Under the pieces are notes generated by a model. The model saw nothing but the letters and a program-made list of their open reading frames with translations, was not told the DNA's origin and searched no databases. From positions 161,304 through 225,303 of the forward strand of contig NZ_MDDV01000057.1 of the NCBI RefSeq assembly GCF_001854885.1: 64,000 nt of DNA, read 5' to 3'. A program made the position numbers and the translations under genes. The DNA is from Ensifer sp. LCM 4579. GTDB lineage: Bacteria > Pseudomonadota > Alphaproteobacteria > Rhizobiales > Rhizobiaceae. Positions 50,586-59,877 of this stretch are shown piece by piece; positions within the stretch are counted from its first letter, which is position 1, and the number at the start of each line of letters is the position of its first letter.

Positions 50586-51026
50586 ATGTCCCAGAATGTC
50601 ATCGTCCTCATCGGGCGCATTCTTCTCTCGATCATCTTCATCACCTCCGGCTTCGGCAAGCTCGGCGATCCGTCCGGAACCGCGGGCATGATCACCAATG
50701 CCGGATGGCCGGCGGCGACCCTGCTCGCCTATCTCGCCGGCATCTTCGAATTGGCCGCAGGTCTTGCCGTCCTCGTCGGCTTCCAGACGCGGATCGCCTC
50801 TTACCTGCTCGCCGCCTTCTGCCTGGTCACCGCCTTCGTGTTTCATGGCAGCGCCATCAACATTCCGGACTTCCCCGAAGCTGCGAATGGCCTGCTGTCG
50901 GTCTTCAATCAGATCATGATGATGAAGAACATCACGATCGCCGGCGCCTTCCTGGTGCTGGCCGGATTTGGTCCCGGCGCCTTCTCCGTCGACGCGCGGT
51001 ACGGCAAATCGCTTGTGGCCGCCTGA
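50586..51026 (+). CDS. DoxX family membrane protein
   Basis: A 146-residue protein with four membrane segments. It begins MSQNVIVLIGRILLSIIFITSGFGKLGDP and has the DoxX central stretch LLAYLAGIFELAAGLAVLVGFQTRIASYLLAAF. The ATG at 50586 has AGGAG 9 bases upstream. DoxX proteins act in thiol/oxidative stress complexes in some bacteria; the role here is unknown. Monocistronic, with a terminator after it. Confidence 0.9.
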   Translation: MSQNVIVLIGRILLSIIFITSGFGKLGDPSGTAGMITNAGWPAATLLAYLAGIFELAAGLAVLVGFQTRIASYLLAAFCLVTAFVFHGSAINIPDFPEAANGLLSVFNQIMMMKNITIAGAFLVLAGFGPGAFSVDARYGKSLVAA

Positions 51027-51053
51027 GCGTCTGAGCCACTATCGGAAGAAGGA

Positions 51054-51080
51054 ACCCGCCGGCGGCGCTGGCGGGTTTCT
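51054..51080 (+). terminator. Terminator after the DoxX gene
   Basis: AACCCGCC (51054-51061) pairs with GGCGGGTT (51071-51078), followed by a short T-rich stretch. It lies between the convergent DoxX and mutarotase genes. Confidence 0.65.
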
Positions 51081-51081
51081 G

Positions 51082-51516
51082 TTATCTGCCCGGGTAAATC
51101 ACGCCCTTGCGCAGGATGACATTGCCGTAGAGCCGCGGTTCGCTCGTCTGCACCACGGTGTGGGCGGCCTTCACCCGCGGATAGAAGTCGGCGCCGAGGA
51201 GTGGCACGACCGGCCGGTCCGGCTCATGCCTGCGGCAGCACTCGATGATGTCCCGATGCACCGGGTCGAGCACCTCCTTGTCCTGCCTGACGGTCGCGCG
51301 GAAGATCGCTTCGGGCGCGAAATCGTCGATTGGTAGAAGGCTCAAGATGGCGTCGAGAACGGGGATGAGATGGTGCCCATCGAGCCGCACCAGCCGGCGC
51401 GCATGCTCCTGTCCCGGATAGTTGCCGTCGACGAGGGCGATCTCGTCGCCGTGCCCCATCGCTCTCAGCGTCGAAAGCAACTCCGGACTCAGGATGGGGT
51501 CTATTCCTTTCAGCAT
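51082..51516 (-). CDS. RbsD/FucU family sugar mutarotase
   Basis: Interconverts sugar anomers so that kinases receive the right form. The 144-residue protein has the family N-terminus MLKGIDPILSPELLSTLRAMGHGDEIALVDGNYPG (catalytic His at ~22) and the C-terminal LYGNVILRKGVIYPGR with the active-site Tyr. FucU-like by overall pattern. It lies 39 bases downstream of frcR and close to the fructose/ribose/mannose transporter, which suggests one of those sugars as substrate. Confidence 0.9.
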   Translation of the reverse strand: MLKGIDPILSPELLSTLRAMGHGDEIALVDGNYPGQEHARRLVRLDGHHLIPVLDAILSLLPIDDFAPEAIFRATVRQDKEVLDPVHRDIIECCRRHEPDRPVVPLLGADFYPRVKAAHTVVQTSEPRLYGNVILRKGVIYPGR

Positions 51517-51555
51517 CGGCGTAGAGCCTTTCGTCTAGAAATCAACATGGCCTGC

Positions 51556-52785
51556 TCAAAGCTCCTTGAAGAGAACATTGGTGTCGAGCAGGTAGCGTGA
51601 AAAGAGCGGCAGGCTCGCGCCGCCGATCGCACGGGCGTGGCTTCCAACCGCGCCCTCGACGAGATCCGGCACCGTGACGCCTTGCAGGTCGAGCGTCGTG
51701 AGCGCCTTGCGCGTCGCCGCAAGGAGCCGTGACTTCACCCATGGCGGGAAGCCGCCATCGATCACGGCGGCGGAGAAGTCGATGATCGAGGCGGCCGAGA
51801 CCACGGCCTGGGCTAGAGCGGCCGCTGAATCCTGAATCCAGATTTCGAGCGGTTCGCCGAAGTCGATCCAGTCGTCCGCCGAATACCAGAGCGGCTTCGG
51901 ATCGACGCCATGCCCGCGCAGAAGCTTCTCAAGTACGAAAACCGAGGCGATCTTCAGCAATTGCGTCGTCCTGCCGTCCTTGCCGGAAACCGGCAGCGGA
52001 CCGACGGCACCGGCGGTGCCGGTGCGGCCGGAGAACAGGGCGGAATTGATGACGACGCCACCGCCGATGAACGAGCCGATATAGAAATAAACGAAGTCCG
52101 GATAGTTGGCGCCGACGCCGAAGGCGAGTTCCGCACCGCAGGCGCTGGTGCCGTCGTTCTGCAGGAAGACCGGATATCGGCTCCTGCCGGCGATCGCCGC
52201 AGTCAGGTCGAAATCGCGCCACTTGTCCATCTCTTCGCGCGGCGCGCCGACCTCCTCGGCCCAGTTCCAGAGTTCGAAGGGGGTGGCGATGCCAATGCCG
52301 GCAATGCGCTTGCGCTCCTCGGGCTTAAGCTGCGCTTGCAGCTTCTCCGTACCGTCGATGATGAAGGCGACCAGGTCCGCGGGCAGCGGATAGGCATGGA
52401 TCTGGTGAAGATGCAACCGAATCGATCCGACGAAATCCATTAGCACCAGGTCGGTGCTGCGCCGGCCGATCTTGACGCCGAAGGAAAACACCGCATCGGG
52501 GTTGAGGCGCATTGGGATCGAGGGTTGGCCGACACGGCCGCGCACGGGATCGCCGCGGATGAGCAAGCCGTCCGACTCGAGCGCCCGCATGATGACGGAG
52601 ACGGTTTGCGCCGACAGACCGGAACGGCGCGCGATCTCCGCCTTCGAAAGGCTGCCGTGGCGACGCACCAGCGACATGACCAGCCGCTCGTTATAGGCGC
52701 GCACGCGCGTTTGGTTCGCCCCACCGCTCGGGTCGATCACATCCGGCTGTAATGCCCCCCTGAGGGGATCTCCTGTCACTGACAT
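51556..52785 (-). CDS. frcR: ROK-family transcriptional repressor of the frc operon
   Basis: A 409-residue ROK protein with an N-terminal winged helix-turn-helix (~25-90, SLSKAEIARRSGLSAQTVSVIMRALESDGL) and a sugar-kinase-like domain (FGVKIGRRSTDLVLMDF, GIGIATPFELW, NDGTSACGAELAFG, GSFIGGGVVI). The CxCGxxGC zinc cluster of Mlc/NagC-type ROK proteins is absent. The ATG at 52785 has GGAGGAG upstream. It is divergent from frcB with a strong dyad between them. The name follows the S. meliloti frc locus. Confidence 0.88.
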   Translation of the reverse strand: MSVTGDPLRGALQPDVIDPSGGANQTRVRAYNERLVMSLVRRHGSLSKAEIARRSGLSAQTVSVIMRALESDGLLIRGDPVRGRVGQPSIPMRLNPDAVFSFGVKIGRRSTDLVLMDFVGSIRLHLHQIHAYPLPADLVAFIIDGTEKLQAQLKPEERKRIAGIGIATPFELWNWAEEVGAPREEMDKWRDFDLTAAIAGRSRYPVFLQNDGTSACGAELAFGVGANYPDFVYFYIGSFIGGGVVINSALFSGRTGTAGAVGPLPVSGKDGRTTQLLKIASVFVLEKLLRGHGVDPKPLWYSADDWIDFGEPLEIWIQDSAAALAQAVVSAASIIDFSAAVIDGGFPPWVKSRLLAATRKALTTLDLQGVTVPDLVEGAVGSHARAIGGASLPLFSRYLLDTNVLFKEL

Positions 52786-52982
52786 GCCACGGTCTCCTCC
52801 CGTTGGCAGCACGATTCTCAAAGTCGAGCAAGAGAGAATCGCGCAGTGTTTTCAAGGTCGTTGAGCCTTTCGCCAAACGGCGCCCGCCCAAAACGCCTTC
52901 TTTTTGTATATCTGCGCCTGTCGTGCTCGCCTGACCCGCGGCTCGATTCCGGCCTATCCACCGCAGCATGCCACATAATAAT

Positions 52983-53011
52983 AATAATTCAATTTGATTT
53001 ATTTATTGACA
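52983..53011 (+). promoter_or_regulatory. Candidate FrcR operator and promoter -35 box upstream of frcB
   Basis: AATAA-n-TCAA-n-TTGA-n-TTATT at 52983-53003 is a perfect odd-length dyad (every arm base pairs). It is followed 2 bases later by TTGACA (53006-53011), a near-consensus -35. The matching -10 (about 53029-53034, TTGAGT) is weak. A repressor bound here would block the frcB promoter. The dyad is seen; FrcR binding is inferred. Confidence 0.6.
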
Positions 53012-53125
53012 CTCTCGAAGTTTGGTGTTTGAGTGATCGTCGGAAGCGCCGCTCGCGGAGGAGAAACTGCGAGGGCGAAGCCCGGAGCCGGTGCGCCGGC
53101 ATGTTCAAAACCTTGGGAGGGTTTT

Positions 53126-54151
53126 ATGAAGAAAACTGTAGTGTCTGCCGCCATGGGTGCGCTTGCTCTCGGCGTTGCCTTCGCCACGCCGTCTCAGGCG
53201 GCCGATGTTTCCGCCTGCCTTATCACCAAGACCGACACCAATCCCTTCTTCGTCAAGATGAAGGAAGGTGCGACCGCCAAGGCCCAGGAACTCGGCGTCA
53301 CGCTCAAGTCCTATGCCGGCAAGATCGACGGTGACTCCGAAAGCCAGGTTGCCGCAATCGAGACCTGCATAGCCGATGGCGCCAAGGGTATCCTGCTTAC
53401 CGCGTCCGACACCAAGGGCATCGTGCCGAGCGTGCAGAAGGCGCGCGACGCCGGTCTGCTGGTCATCGCGCTCGATACGCCGCTCGAGCCGATCGATGCC
53501 GCCGACGCCACCTTCGCGACTGACAATCTGCTCGCCGGCAAGCTGATCGGCCAATGGGCGGCCGCAACGCTCGGCGATGCCGCCAAGGATGCTCGCGTCG
53601 CCTTCCTCGATCTGACGCCGGCGCAGCCTTCCGTCGACGTCCTGCGTGACCAGGGCTTCATGATCGGATTCGGCATCGACCCCAAGGATCCGAACAAGAT
53701 CGGCGACGAGGACGATCCGCGCATCGTCGGCCATGATGTCACCAACGGCAACGAAGAGGGCGGGCGTACCGCGATGGAGAACCTTCTGCAGAAGGACCCG
53801 ACCATCAACGTCGTCCATACGATCAACGAGCCCGCTGCCGCGGGCGCCTATGAGGCGCTGAAGGCGCTCGGTCGCGAGAACGACGTGCTGATCGTTTCCG
53901 TCGATGGCGGTTGCCCGGGTGTCAAGAATGTCGCCGAAGGCGTCATCGGCGCGACCTCGCAGCAGTACCCGCTGATGATGGCGGCGCTGGGCATCGAGGC
54001 GATCAAGAAGTTTGCCGATACCGGCGAGAAGCCGGCGCCGACCGAGGGCAAGAACTTCTTCGACACCGGCGTTGCGCTCGTCACCGACAAGCCGGCCTCT
54101 GGAGTCGAGTCGATCGACACCAAGGAAGGTATGGAGAAGTGCTGGGGTTGA
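53126..54151 (+). CDS. frcB: Fructose ABC transporter, periplasmic binding protein
   Basis: A 341-residue sugar-binding protein of the RbsB-like (CUT2) family. The signal peptide is ~1-25 ([20 protein letters not shown]...SQA|ADV). The domain contains [21 protein letters not shown] and [12 protein letters not shown]. The ATG at 53126 has GGGAGG 5 bases upstream. In S. meliloti FrcB binds fructose and also serves ribose and mannose uptake (from memory). It leads frcB-frcC-frcA-frcK; a hairpin follows it. Confidence 0.94.
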   Translation: MKKTVVSAAMGALALGVAFATPSQAADVSACLITKTDTNPFFVKMKEGATAKAQELGVTLKSYAGKIDGDSESQVAAIETCIADGAKGILLTASDTKGIVPSVQKARDAGLLVIALDTPLEPIDAADATFATDNLLAGKLIGQWAAATLGDAAKDARVAFLDLTPAQPSVDVLRDQGFMIGFGIDPKDPNKIGDEDDPRIVGHDVTNGNEEGGRTAMENLLQKDPTINVVHTINEPAAAGAYEALKALGRENDVLIVSVDGGCPGVKNVAEGVIGATSQQYPLMMAALGIEAIKKFADTGEKPAPTEGKNFFDTGVALVTDKPASGVESIDTKEGMEKCWG

Positions 54152-54184
54152 TCGCCCCTCGATTTCGGAACGATGCATGACAGG

Positions 54185-54209
54185 GAAGGGCGGCTGCCGG
54201 CCGCCCTTC
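54185..54209 (+). terminator. Hairpin between frcB and frcC
   Basis: GAAGGGCGGC (54185-54194) pairs with GCCGCCCTTC (54200-54209) around TGCCG. Without a U run it is more likely an mRNA-stabilising or attenuating hairpin that keeps binding-protein transcript in excess than a full stop. Confidence 0.65.
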
Positions 54210-54429
54210 GCGTAAGCGCCAGGTCTTTGACAAGCCGCGAAACCTGGGCAAACCTTCTCGAGCGGGATCAAGGAAGCCGCAAAGCGTTTTCCACGTGCGT
54301 CCCGCTCCGGCTCTTCGGTCCTGCCATCGAGATCGGCAAAGTTCCGAACCTCGCCGCGATGACCGGCGGGCCGCGCATCCTGCAGCAATGCGACCCCCTT
54401 TGGGAGTGGGGTTCACGGGAGGAATCTCC

Positions 54430-55512
54430 ATGAGCGAGCCAAACACAGCCGCACAGCCATCCCAGGAATTCGAAAAGGTCCTGGTCAACAGTTCGACGGA
54501 GGTGGCGTCCTTCGATACGCACGACAAGTCGCCGCTTCAGAAACTCCAGCATTTCCTTCACTCAAGCCCGGCCGCCGTGCCTCTGATCGTGCTGGTCCTG
54601 TCGCTGATCCTCTTCGGCGCGATCCTCGGCGGCAAGTTCTTCTCCGCCTTCTCGATGACGCTCATCCTGCAGCAGGTGGCGATCGTCGGCATCGTCGGGG
54701 CGGCCCAGACGCTCGTGGTGCTGACGGCGGGCATCGACCTGTCGGTCGGCGCCATCATGGTGCTGTCATCCGTGATCATGGGTCAATTCACCTTCCGCTA
54801 CGGACTGCCGCCGACGCTGTCAGTGCTTTGCGGCTTCGCCGTCGGGGCACTCTGCGGCTACATCAACGGTACGCTCGTCGCGCGCATGAAGCTGCCACCC
54901 TTCATCGTCACGCTCGGCATGTGGCAGATCGTGCTTGCATCCAACTTCCTGTATTCGGCCAACGAGACGATCCGCTCTCAGGACATTTCCGCCAACGCCT
55001 CGATCCTGCAATTCTTCGGCCACAGCATCCGCTTCGGCAATGCCGTCTTCACCTATGGCGTCATCATCATGGTTCTCCTCGTGTGCCTGCTCTGGTACGT
55101 CCTGAACCATACCGCCTGGGGGCGCTATGTCTATGCGGTGGGCGACGATCCCGAAGCGGCCAAACTCGCCGGTGTCGACGTCAGGCGCATGCTCGTTACG
55201 GTCTATACGCTGTCCGGCCTGATCTGCGCCCTGGCCGGTTGGGCTCTCATCGGCCGCATCGGCTCCGTCTCGCCGACCGCCGGCCAGTTCGCGAACATCG
55301 AATCGATCACCGCTGTGGTGATCGGCGGCATTTCGCTCTTCGGCGGGCGCGGCTCCATTCTCGGCATGCTCTTCGGCGCGCTGATCGTCGGCGTCTTCTC
55401 GCTCGGACTTCGGCTGATGGGCACCGATCCGCAATGGACCTATCTGTTGATCGGCTTGCTGATCATCATCGCCGTTGCAATAGACCAGTGGATCAGAAAG
55501 GTAGCAGCGTGA
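54430..55512 (+). CDS. frcC: Fructose ABC transporter, permease
   Basis: A 360-residue CUT2-type permease (RbsC-like). A ~50-residue hydrophilic N-terminus is followed by about 9-10 membrane segments. Family motifs are VLTAGIDLSVGAIMVLSSVIMGQ, EAAKLAGVDVRRMLVTVYTLSGL and VVIGGISLFGGRGSILGMLFGAL. The ATG at 54430 has GGGAGGAA upstream. It overlaps frcA by one base. Confidence 0.95.
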   Translation: MSEPNTAAQPSQEFEKVLVNSSTEVASFDTHDKSPLQKLQHFLHSSPAAVPLIVLVLSLILFGAILGGKFFSAFSMTLILQQVAIVGIVGAAQTLVVLTAGIDLSVGAIMVLSSVIMGQFTFRYGLPPTLSVLCGFAVGALCGYINGTLVARMKLPPFIVTLGMWQIVLASNFLYSANETIRSQDISANASILQFFGHSIRFGNAVFTYGVIIMVLLVCLLWYVLNHTAWGRYVYAVGDDPEAAKLAGVDVRRMLVTVYTLSGLICALAGWALIGRIGSVSPTAGQFANIESITAVVIGGISLFGGRGSILGMLFGALIVGVFSLGLRLMGTDPQWTYLLIGLLIIIAVAIDQWIRKVAA

Positions 55513-56294
55513 TGGCACAGGAACCGATTCTCACCGCCCGCGGTCTCGTCAAGCGCTATGGCCGGGTCACGGCTCTCGACCACGCCGACTTCGATCTCTA
55601 CCCCGGCGAAATCCTCGCTGTGATCGGAGATAACGGTGCCGGCAAGTCCACGATGATCAAGGCGATCTCCGGCGCGCTCACACCGGACGAAGGCGAGATT
55701 CGCCTGGAAGGCAAACCGGTGCATTTCCGCTCTCCGATGGATGCGCGCAACGCCGGCATCGAGACGGTCTACCAGAACCTTGCCTTGTCTCCGGCGCTCT
55801 CGATTGCCGACAACATGTTCCTCGGCCGGGAGATCCGCAAACAAGGGGTCATGGGCAAGTGGTTTCGCACCCTCGACCGCGGGGCGATGGAAAAGCAGGC
55901 GCGCGCCAAGCTCTCCGAACTTGGCCTGATGACCATCCAGAACATCAATCAGGCGGTGGAGACGCTTTCGGGCGGCCAGCGCCAGGGCGTCGCCGTGGCC
56001 CGTGCGGCCGCTTTCGGGTCAAAGGTCGTCATCATGGACGAGCCCACCGCCGCACTCGGCGTCAAGGAAAGCCGGCGCGTGCTGGAACTGATCCTCGACG
56101 TGCGCCGCCGCGGCCTGCCGATCGTCCTGATCTCGCACAACATGCCGCATGTCTTCGAAGTCGCGGATCGAATCCACATCCATCGCCTCGGCCGCCGCCT
56201 CTGCGTCATCAATCCGAAGGATTACACCATGTCGGATGCGGTCGCCTTCATGACCGGCGCCAAGGCGCCTCCCGGCGAGGCGCTGGCGGCATGA
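55512..56294 (+). CDS. frcA: Fructose ABC transporter, ATP-binding protein
   Basis: A 260-residue single ABC domain; most CUT2 ATPases have two, so it must act as a homodimer. Walker A is GDNGAGKST, the Q-loop is TVYQNLALSP, the signature is LSGGQRQGV, Walker B is VVIMDEPTAAL and the switch His is in LISHNMPHV. The ATG at 55512 overlaps the frcC stop (TGATG) and its own stop overlaps frcK by 4 bases, showing tight coupling. Confidence 0.95.
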   Translation: MAQEPILTARGLVKRYGRVTALDHADFDLYPGEILAVIGDNGAGKSTMIKAISGALTPDEGEIRLEGKPVHFRSPMDARNAGIETVYQNLALSPALSIADNMFLGREIRKQGVMGKWFRTLDRGAMEKQARAKLSELGLMTIQNINQAVETLSGGQRQGVAVARAAAFGSKVVIMDEPTAALGVKESRRVLELILDVRRRGLPIVLISHNMPHVFEVADRIHIHRLGRRLCVINPKDYTMSDAVAFMTGAKAPPGEALAA

Positions 56295-56911
56295 ACCTGC
56301 AGTCCTTGCGGGACGAAATCCTGAAACGGGCGGCGGATGCCGGCCGTTTCATCGTCGCCATTGCCGGGCCCCCCGGAGCCGGCAAGTCGACGCTCGCGGA
56401 AGCCCTGGCCGCCTCGCTTGCCGGCGCGGGAGAAGGCGTCGCGGTGCTTCCGATGGACGGCTTCCACATGGACAATGCCGTCCTCGATGAGAAGGGGCTC
56501 ATCGCCCGCAAGGGATCGCCCGAGACCTTCGACGTGCGGGCGTTCCTGACGACGCTTGCCGCTGTGCGCGCCAATGACGGCGAAGTGCTGGTTCCGGTCT
56601 TCGATCGTTCCCGCGAACTGGCGATCGCTTCGGCGAGGATCATCGCGCCGCAGACGAGGATCATTCTCGTGGAGGGCAATTACCTGCTGCTCGACGAGGC
56701 ACCCTGGAACAGACTCGCTGGCGCCTTCGACTATTCGATCTTCATCGACCCGGGTATCGAGGTGCTCGAACGGCGATTGCTCGAACGCTGGTACGATCAC
56801 GGCTATGGTGACGAGGCGGCGCGCGAAAAGGCCTTCGGCAACGATATACCGAATGCCCGCCGCGTCATCGGTAGCCGCCGGCCGGCCGATCTCGTGATAC
56901 GGGATTTCTGA
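56291..56911 (+). CDS. frcK: P-loop kinase of the frc operon (PRK/uridine-kinase-like)
   Basis: A 206-residue nucleoside/sugar-kinase-like protein with Walker A AGPPGAGKST (~22-31), PMDGFHMDNAVLD (substrate/metal loop), ETFDVRAFLTTL and VEGNYLLLDEAPW. It belongs to the pantothenate/uridine/phosphoribulokinase superfamily. It overlaps frcA by 4 bases. Its substrate is not established to my knowledge, and fructose is probably phosphorylated by Frk at 58.9 kb. Confidence 0.9.
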   Translation: MNLQSLRDEILKRAADAGRFIVAIAGPPGAGKSTLAEALAASLAGAGEGVAVLPMDGFHMDNAVLDEKGLIARKGSPETFDVRAFLTTLAAVRANDGEVLVPVFDRSRELAIASARIIAPQTRIILVEGNYLLLDEAPWNRLAGAFDYSIFIDPGIEVLERRLLERWYDHGYGDEAAREKAFGNDIPNARRVIGSRRPADLVIRDF

Positions 56912-57041
56912 GGGATGCCATTGTCTTCGGCGGAGCAATGATGATATCGAGGCGCGGTTTCACCACATGAGCGACCGCCTTTGAAGCGCATCGGCTGGCG
57001 CTCCAGCGCCGCACGCGCGCGAGCATCGGGAGAACGCTGAC

Positions 57042-58079
57042 ATGCAAGAGCTCGTAATCAGACGCCCGGACGATTGGCATCTTCATCTTCGCGACGGAGG
57101 CATGCTGCGCGGCGTCATTGCCGACACGAGCCGCCATTTCGCGCGCGCCATCATCATGCCCAATCTGGTGCCGCCGGTGGTCACGTCCGCCGATGCGGCC
57201 GCCTATCGCGAGCGCATCCTCGCCGCCGTACCTGCGGGCGATCGCTTCCAGCCGCTGATGACACTTTACCTCACCGAGACCACCGATCCGAACGACGTGG
57301 AAACGGGCTTCAAGAGCGGCCTCGTCAAGGCGGTGAAGCTCTATCCGGCTGGCGCGACGACCAATTCGTCGAGCGGCGTGCGGGACATCGAAAAGGCGAT
57401 GCCGGTGCTGGAGCGGATGGCCGAGATCGGTGCACCGCTCTGCGTCCATGGCGAGGTGACGGCGGCGGATGTCGATATCTTCGACCGCGAGGCCGTGTTC
57501 ATCGAGAAGGTGCTCGATCCGCTTCGCCGCCGCCTGCCGGAACTGAGGATCACGATGGAACACGTAACGACGAAGGACGGCATCGACTATATCACGGCGT
57601 CGAAGGCCAATCTCGCCGGCTCGATCACCACCCATCATCTGATCATCAACCGCAACGCCATTCTCGTCGGCGGCATCAAGCCGCACTACTACTGCCTGCC
57701 GGTTGCCAAGCGCGAAACGCACAGACTGGCGCTGAGGGCGGCGGCGACTTCCGCCGACAAGCGCTTCTTCCTCGGCACGGATTCCGCTCCGCACGCCGAT
57801 TCCATGAAGGAGTGCGCCTGTGGCTGCGCCGGCATCTACACCTCGATCAACACCTTGAGCTGCCTGGCCCATGTCTTCGAGGAAGAGGGCGCGCTCGACC
57901 GGCTGGAGGCCTTCACGTCGCTGAACGGCCCCGCCTGGTACGGCCTGCCTGCCAACGAGGAGAAGATCACGCTGCGCAAGCGGGAAGAACGGGTTCGCTA
58001 CCCCGCCAAGATCGAGACGGAAGCGGGTCCCATCACAGTCTTCGATCCGATGTTCCCGCTTCACTGGGCGGTCGTCTGA
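57042..58079 (+). CDS. pyrC: Dihydroorotase (class II)
   Basis: Cyclises carbamoyl-aspartate in pyrimidine synthesis. The 345-residue zinc amidohydrolase of the E. coli type begins [22 protein letters not shown] (HxH metal motif plus substrate Arg). It shows [11 protein letters not shown] with the carbamylated Lys and [13 protein letters not shown] with the catalytic Asp. It is followed by pyrE after 48 bases. Confidence 0.96.
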   Translation: MQELVIRRPDDWHLHLRDGGMLRGVIADTSRHFARAIIMPNLVPPVVTSADAAAYRERILAAVPAGDRFQPLMTLYLTETTDPNDVETGFKSGLVKAVKLYPAGATTNSSSGVRDIEKAMPVLERMAEIGAPLCVHGEVTAADVDIFDREAVFIEKVLDPLRRRLPELRITMEHVTTKDGIDYITASKANLAGSITTHHLIINRNAILVGGIKPHYYCLPVAKRETHRLALRAAATSADKRFFLGTDSAPHADSMKECACGCAGIYTSINTLSCLAHVFEEEGALDRLEAFTSLNGPAWYGLPANEEKITLRKREERVRYPAKIETEAGPITVFDPMFPLHWAVV

Positions 58080-58127
58080 TCGGTTTTTTTAGGGGGTGAC
58101 TTCCGGTCAGCCCTGGAAGGAGAGGTC

Positions 58128-58826
58128 ATGTTTTCAAACGCGTTCACCGACAAGGCGGTGATGGCCGAACTGCTCGCGAAGATGCTCTGGGAAATCAGGG
58201 CCGTACACTTCCGCGCGGACGAGCCCTACAAGCTTGCCTCCGGCATGGCGAGCCCCGTCTATATCGACTGCCGCAAACTGATCTCCTACCCGCGCATCCG
58301 CTCGGCGGTCATGGATTTCGCCGCCGCGACGGTCCTCGGCGAGGCCGGCTTCGAGCAGTTCGATGTGGTTGCGGGCGGCGAAACCGCCGGCATTCCCTTT
58401 GCGGCGATGCTCGCCGAGCGTCTCGGGCTTCCGATGATCTACGTGCGCAAGGCGCCGAAGGGGCATGGCCGCAACGCCCAGATCGAGGGCCACATGCCGG
58501 AGGGCGCGCGTGTGCTGGTGATCGAGGACCTGACCACCGCGGGCGGTTCGATGTTCAAGTTCATCGATGCGATCCGGGCGGCCGGCGGTATCGTCGAGCA
58601 TGGCGTTGCCCTCTTCTACTACGACATTTTCCCGGAAGCGCGTGCCGACATGAAGTCCAAGGGCGTCGACCTGCATTACATCGCCACCTGGCGCAACGTG
58701 CTTGCGGTCGCCCGCAAGCAGGCGCTCTTCGACGAGAAGATGCTGAACGAAGTCGAGGCCTTCCTCAATGCGCCGCTCGACTGGTCGGCCCGCAATGGCG
58801 GCGTCGGCGCGCTTGCGGCCAAGTGA
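58128..58826 (+). CDS. pyrE: Orotate phosphoribosyltransferase
   Basis: Adds phosphoribosyl to orotate, two steps after PyrC in the same pathway. The 232-residue protein has [21 protein letters not shown] (N-terminal) and the PRPP-binding motif [21 protein letters not shown] (~123-143). AAGGAG precedes the ATG. Operon with pyrC. Confidence 0.96.
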   Translation: MFSNAFTDKAVMAELLAKMLWEIRAVHFRADEPYKLASGMASPVYIDCRKLISYPRIRSAVMDFAAATVLGEAGFEQFDVVAGGETAGIPFAAMLAERLGLPMIYVRKAPKGHGRNAQIEGHMPEGARVLVIEDLTTAGGSMFKFIDAIRAAGGIVEHGVALFYYDIFPEARADMKSKGVDLHYIATWRNVLAVARKQALFDEKMLNEVEAFLNAPLDWSARNGGVGALAAK

Positions 58827-58873
58827 CAGCCGCGCCCGCTCAATCAATTTGAATACCCATAGGGAGGACAGTC

Positions 58874-59800
58874 ATGATCGTTTGCTGCGGAGAGGCCTTG
58901 ATCGATATGCTGCCGCGCGAGACGCCGTCCGGGGAAAGCGCCTTTGCGCCCTATGCGGGCGGGGCGATTTTCAATACGGCGATCGCGCTCGGGCGCCTCG
59001 GCATTCCGACCGGCTTCTTCACCGGCCTTTCCGATGACATGTTCGGCGACATACTGCGCGAGACGCTGAAAGCTGCGAATGTCGATTTCAGCCCCTCTGC
59101 CACCCTGCCGCTGCACACGACGCTCGCCTTCGTGAGGCTTGTCGGTGGCCATGCGAGCTATGCCTTCTTCGACGAGAACACCGCCGGACGGATGATCACC
59201 ATCGATCATCTTCCGGCGCTCGGCGATACCTGCGAGGCATTGCATTTCGGCGCGATCAGCCTCATCCCGGAACCCTGCGGCTCGACCTACGAGGCACTGA
59301 TGCGGCGGGAGTACGAAAAGCGGGTGATCTCCTTCGACCCCAATATCCGCCCGGGCTTCATCACGGACCGGCAGGCCCATCTTGCTCGCATGAACCGCAT
59401 GGCGGCGATGTCCGACATCGTCAAGTTCTCCGACGAGGATCTCGCCTGGTTCGGCATGGAGGGAAGCCACGACGCACTTGCGGCCGAATGGCTGGCGCGC
59501 GGCCCGAAGCTGGTGCTGATCACCAAGGGGGCAGAGGGAGCGGTCGGTTATACGCGCGACCATAAGATAGAAGTCGCAGGCGAGCGGGTGAGCGTGGTCG
59601 ACACGGTCGGCGCCGGCGACACTTTCGACGCAGGCGTGCTGGCCTCGCTGAAGCTTAGCAATCGACTGACGAAGCAATCCGTGGCGAGCCTGGACGAGGC
59701 AGGCGTTCGCGCCGCCCTGACGCTCGGCGCCAAGGCGGCGGCCGTCACGGTGTCGCGCGCCGGCGCAAATCCGCCCTGGCGGCACGAAATCGGACTTTGA
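58874..59800 (+). CDS. frk: Fructokinase (PfkB family)
   Basis: Phosphorylates fructose to fructose-6-phosphate. The 308-residue protein has MIVCCGEALIDMLP, GGAIFNTAIALGRLG (PfkB signature 1 region) and DTVGAGDTFDAGVLASL (signature 2, catalytic Asp). GGGAGGA lies upstream of the ATG. Together with FrcBCA and Pgi it forms a complete route from external fructose to central metabolism within 10 kb. Confidence 0.92.
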   Translation: MIVCCGEALIDMLPRETPSGESAFAPYAGGAIFNTAIALGRLGIPTGFFTGLSDDMFGDILRETLKAANVDFSPSATLPLHTTLAFVRLVGGHASYAFFDENTAGRMITIDHLPALGDTCEALHFGAISLIPEPCGSTYEALMRREYEKRVISFDPNIRPGFITDRQAHLARMNRMAAMSDIVKFSDEDLAWFGMEGSHDALAAEWLARGPKLVLITKGAEGAVGYTRDHKIEVAGERVSVVDTVGAGDTFDAGVLASLKLSNRLTKQSVASLDEAGVRAALTLGAKAAAVTVSRAGANPPWRHEIGL

Positions 59801-59838
59801 TTGCCGGATGTTTCCATTGCCGGATAGGAAGAGCCAGA

Positions 59839-59865
59839 CGAGGCGCCGATGCCATCGGCGCCTCG
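59839..59865. terminator. Hairpin between convergent frk and pgi
   Basis: CGAGGCGCCGATG and CATCGGCGCCTCG are near-adjacent inverted arms forming a very GC-rich hairpin between the two stop codons. No T run on either side; a bidirectional transcription barrier is inferred. Confidence 0.5.
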
Positions 59866-59877
59866 AATGGTTTCCGG

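Noticed and set aside
54185..54209. Full transcription terminator separating frcB from frcCAK
   Set aside because: No U run follows and frcC, frcA and frcK have no evident separate promoter, so I treat it as an mRNA-stabilising or partial terminator hairpin.
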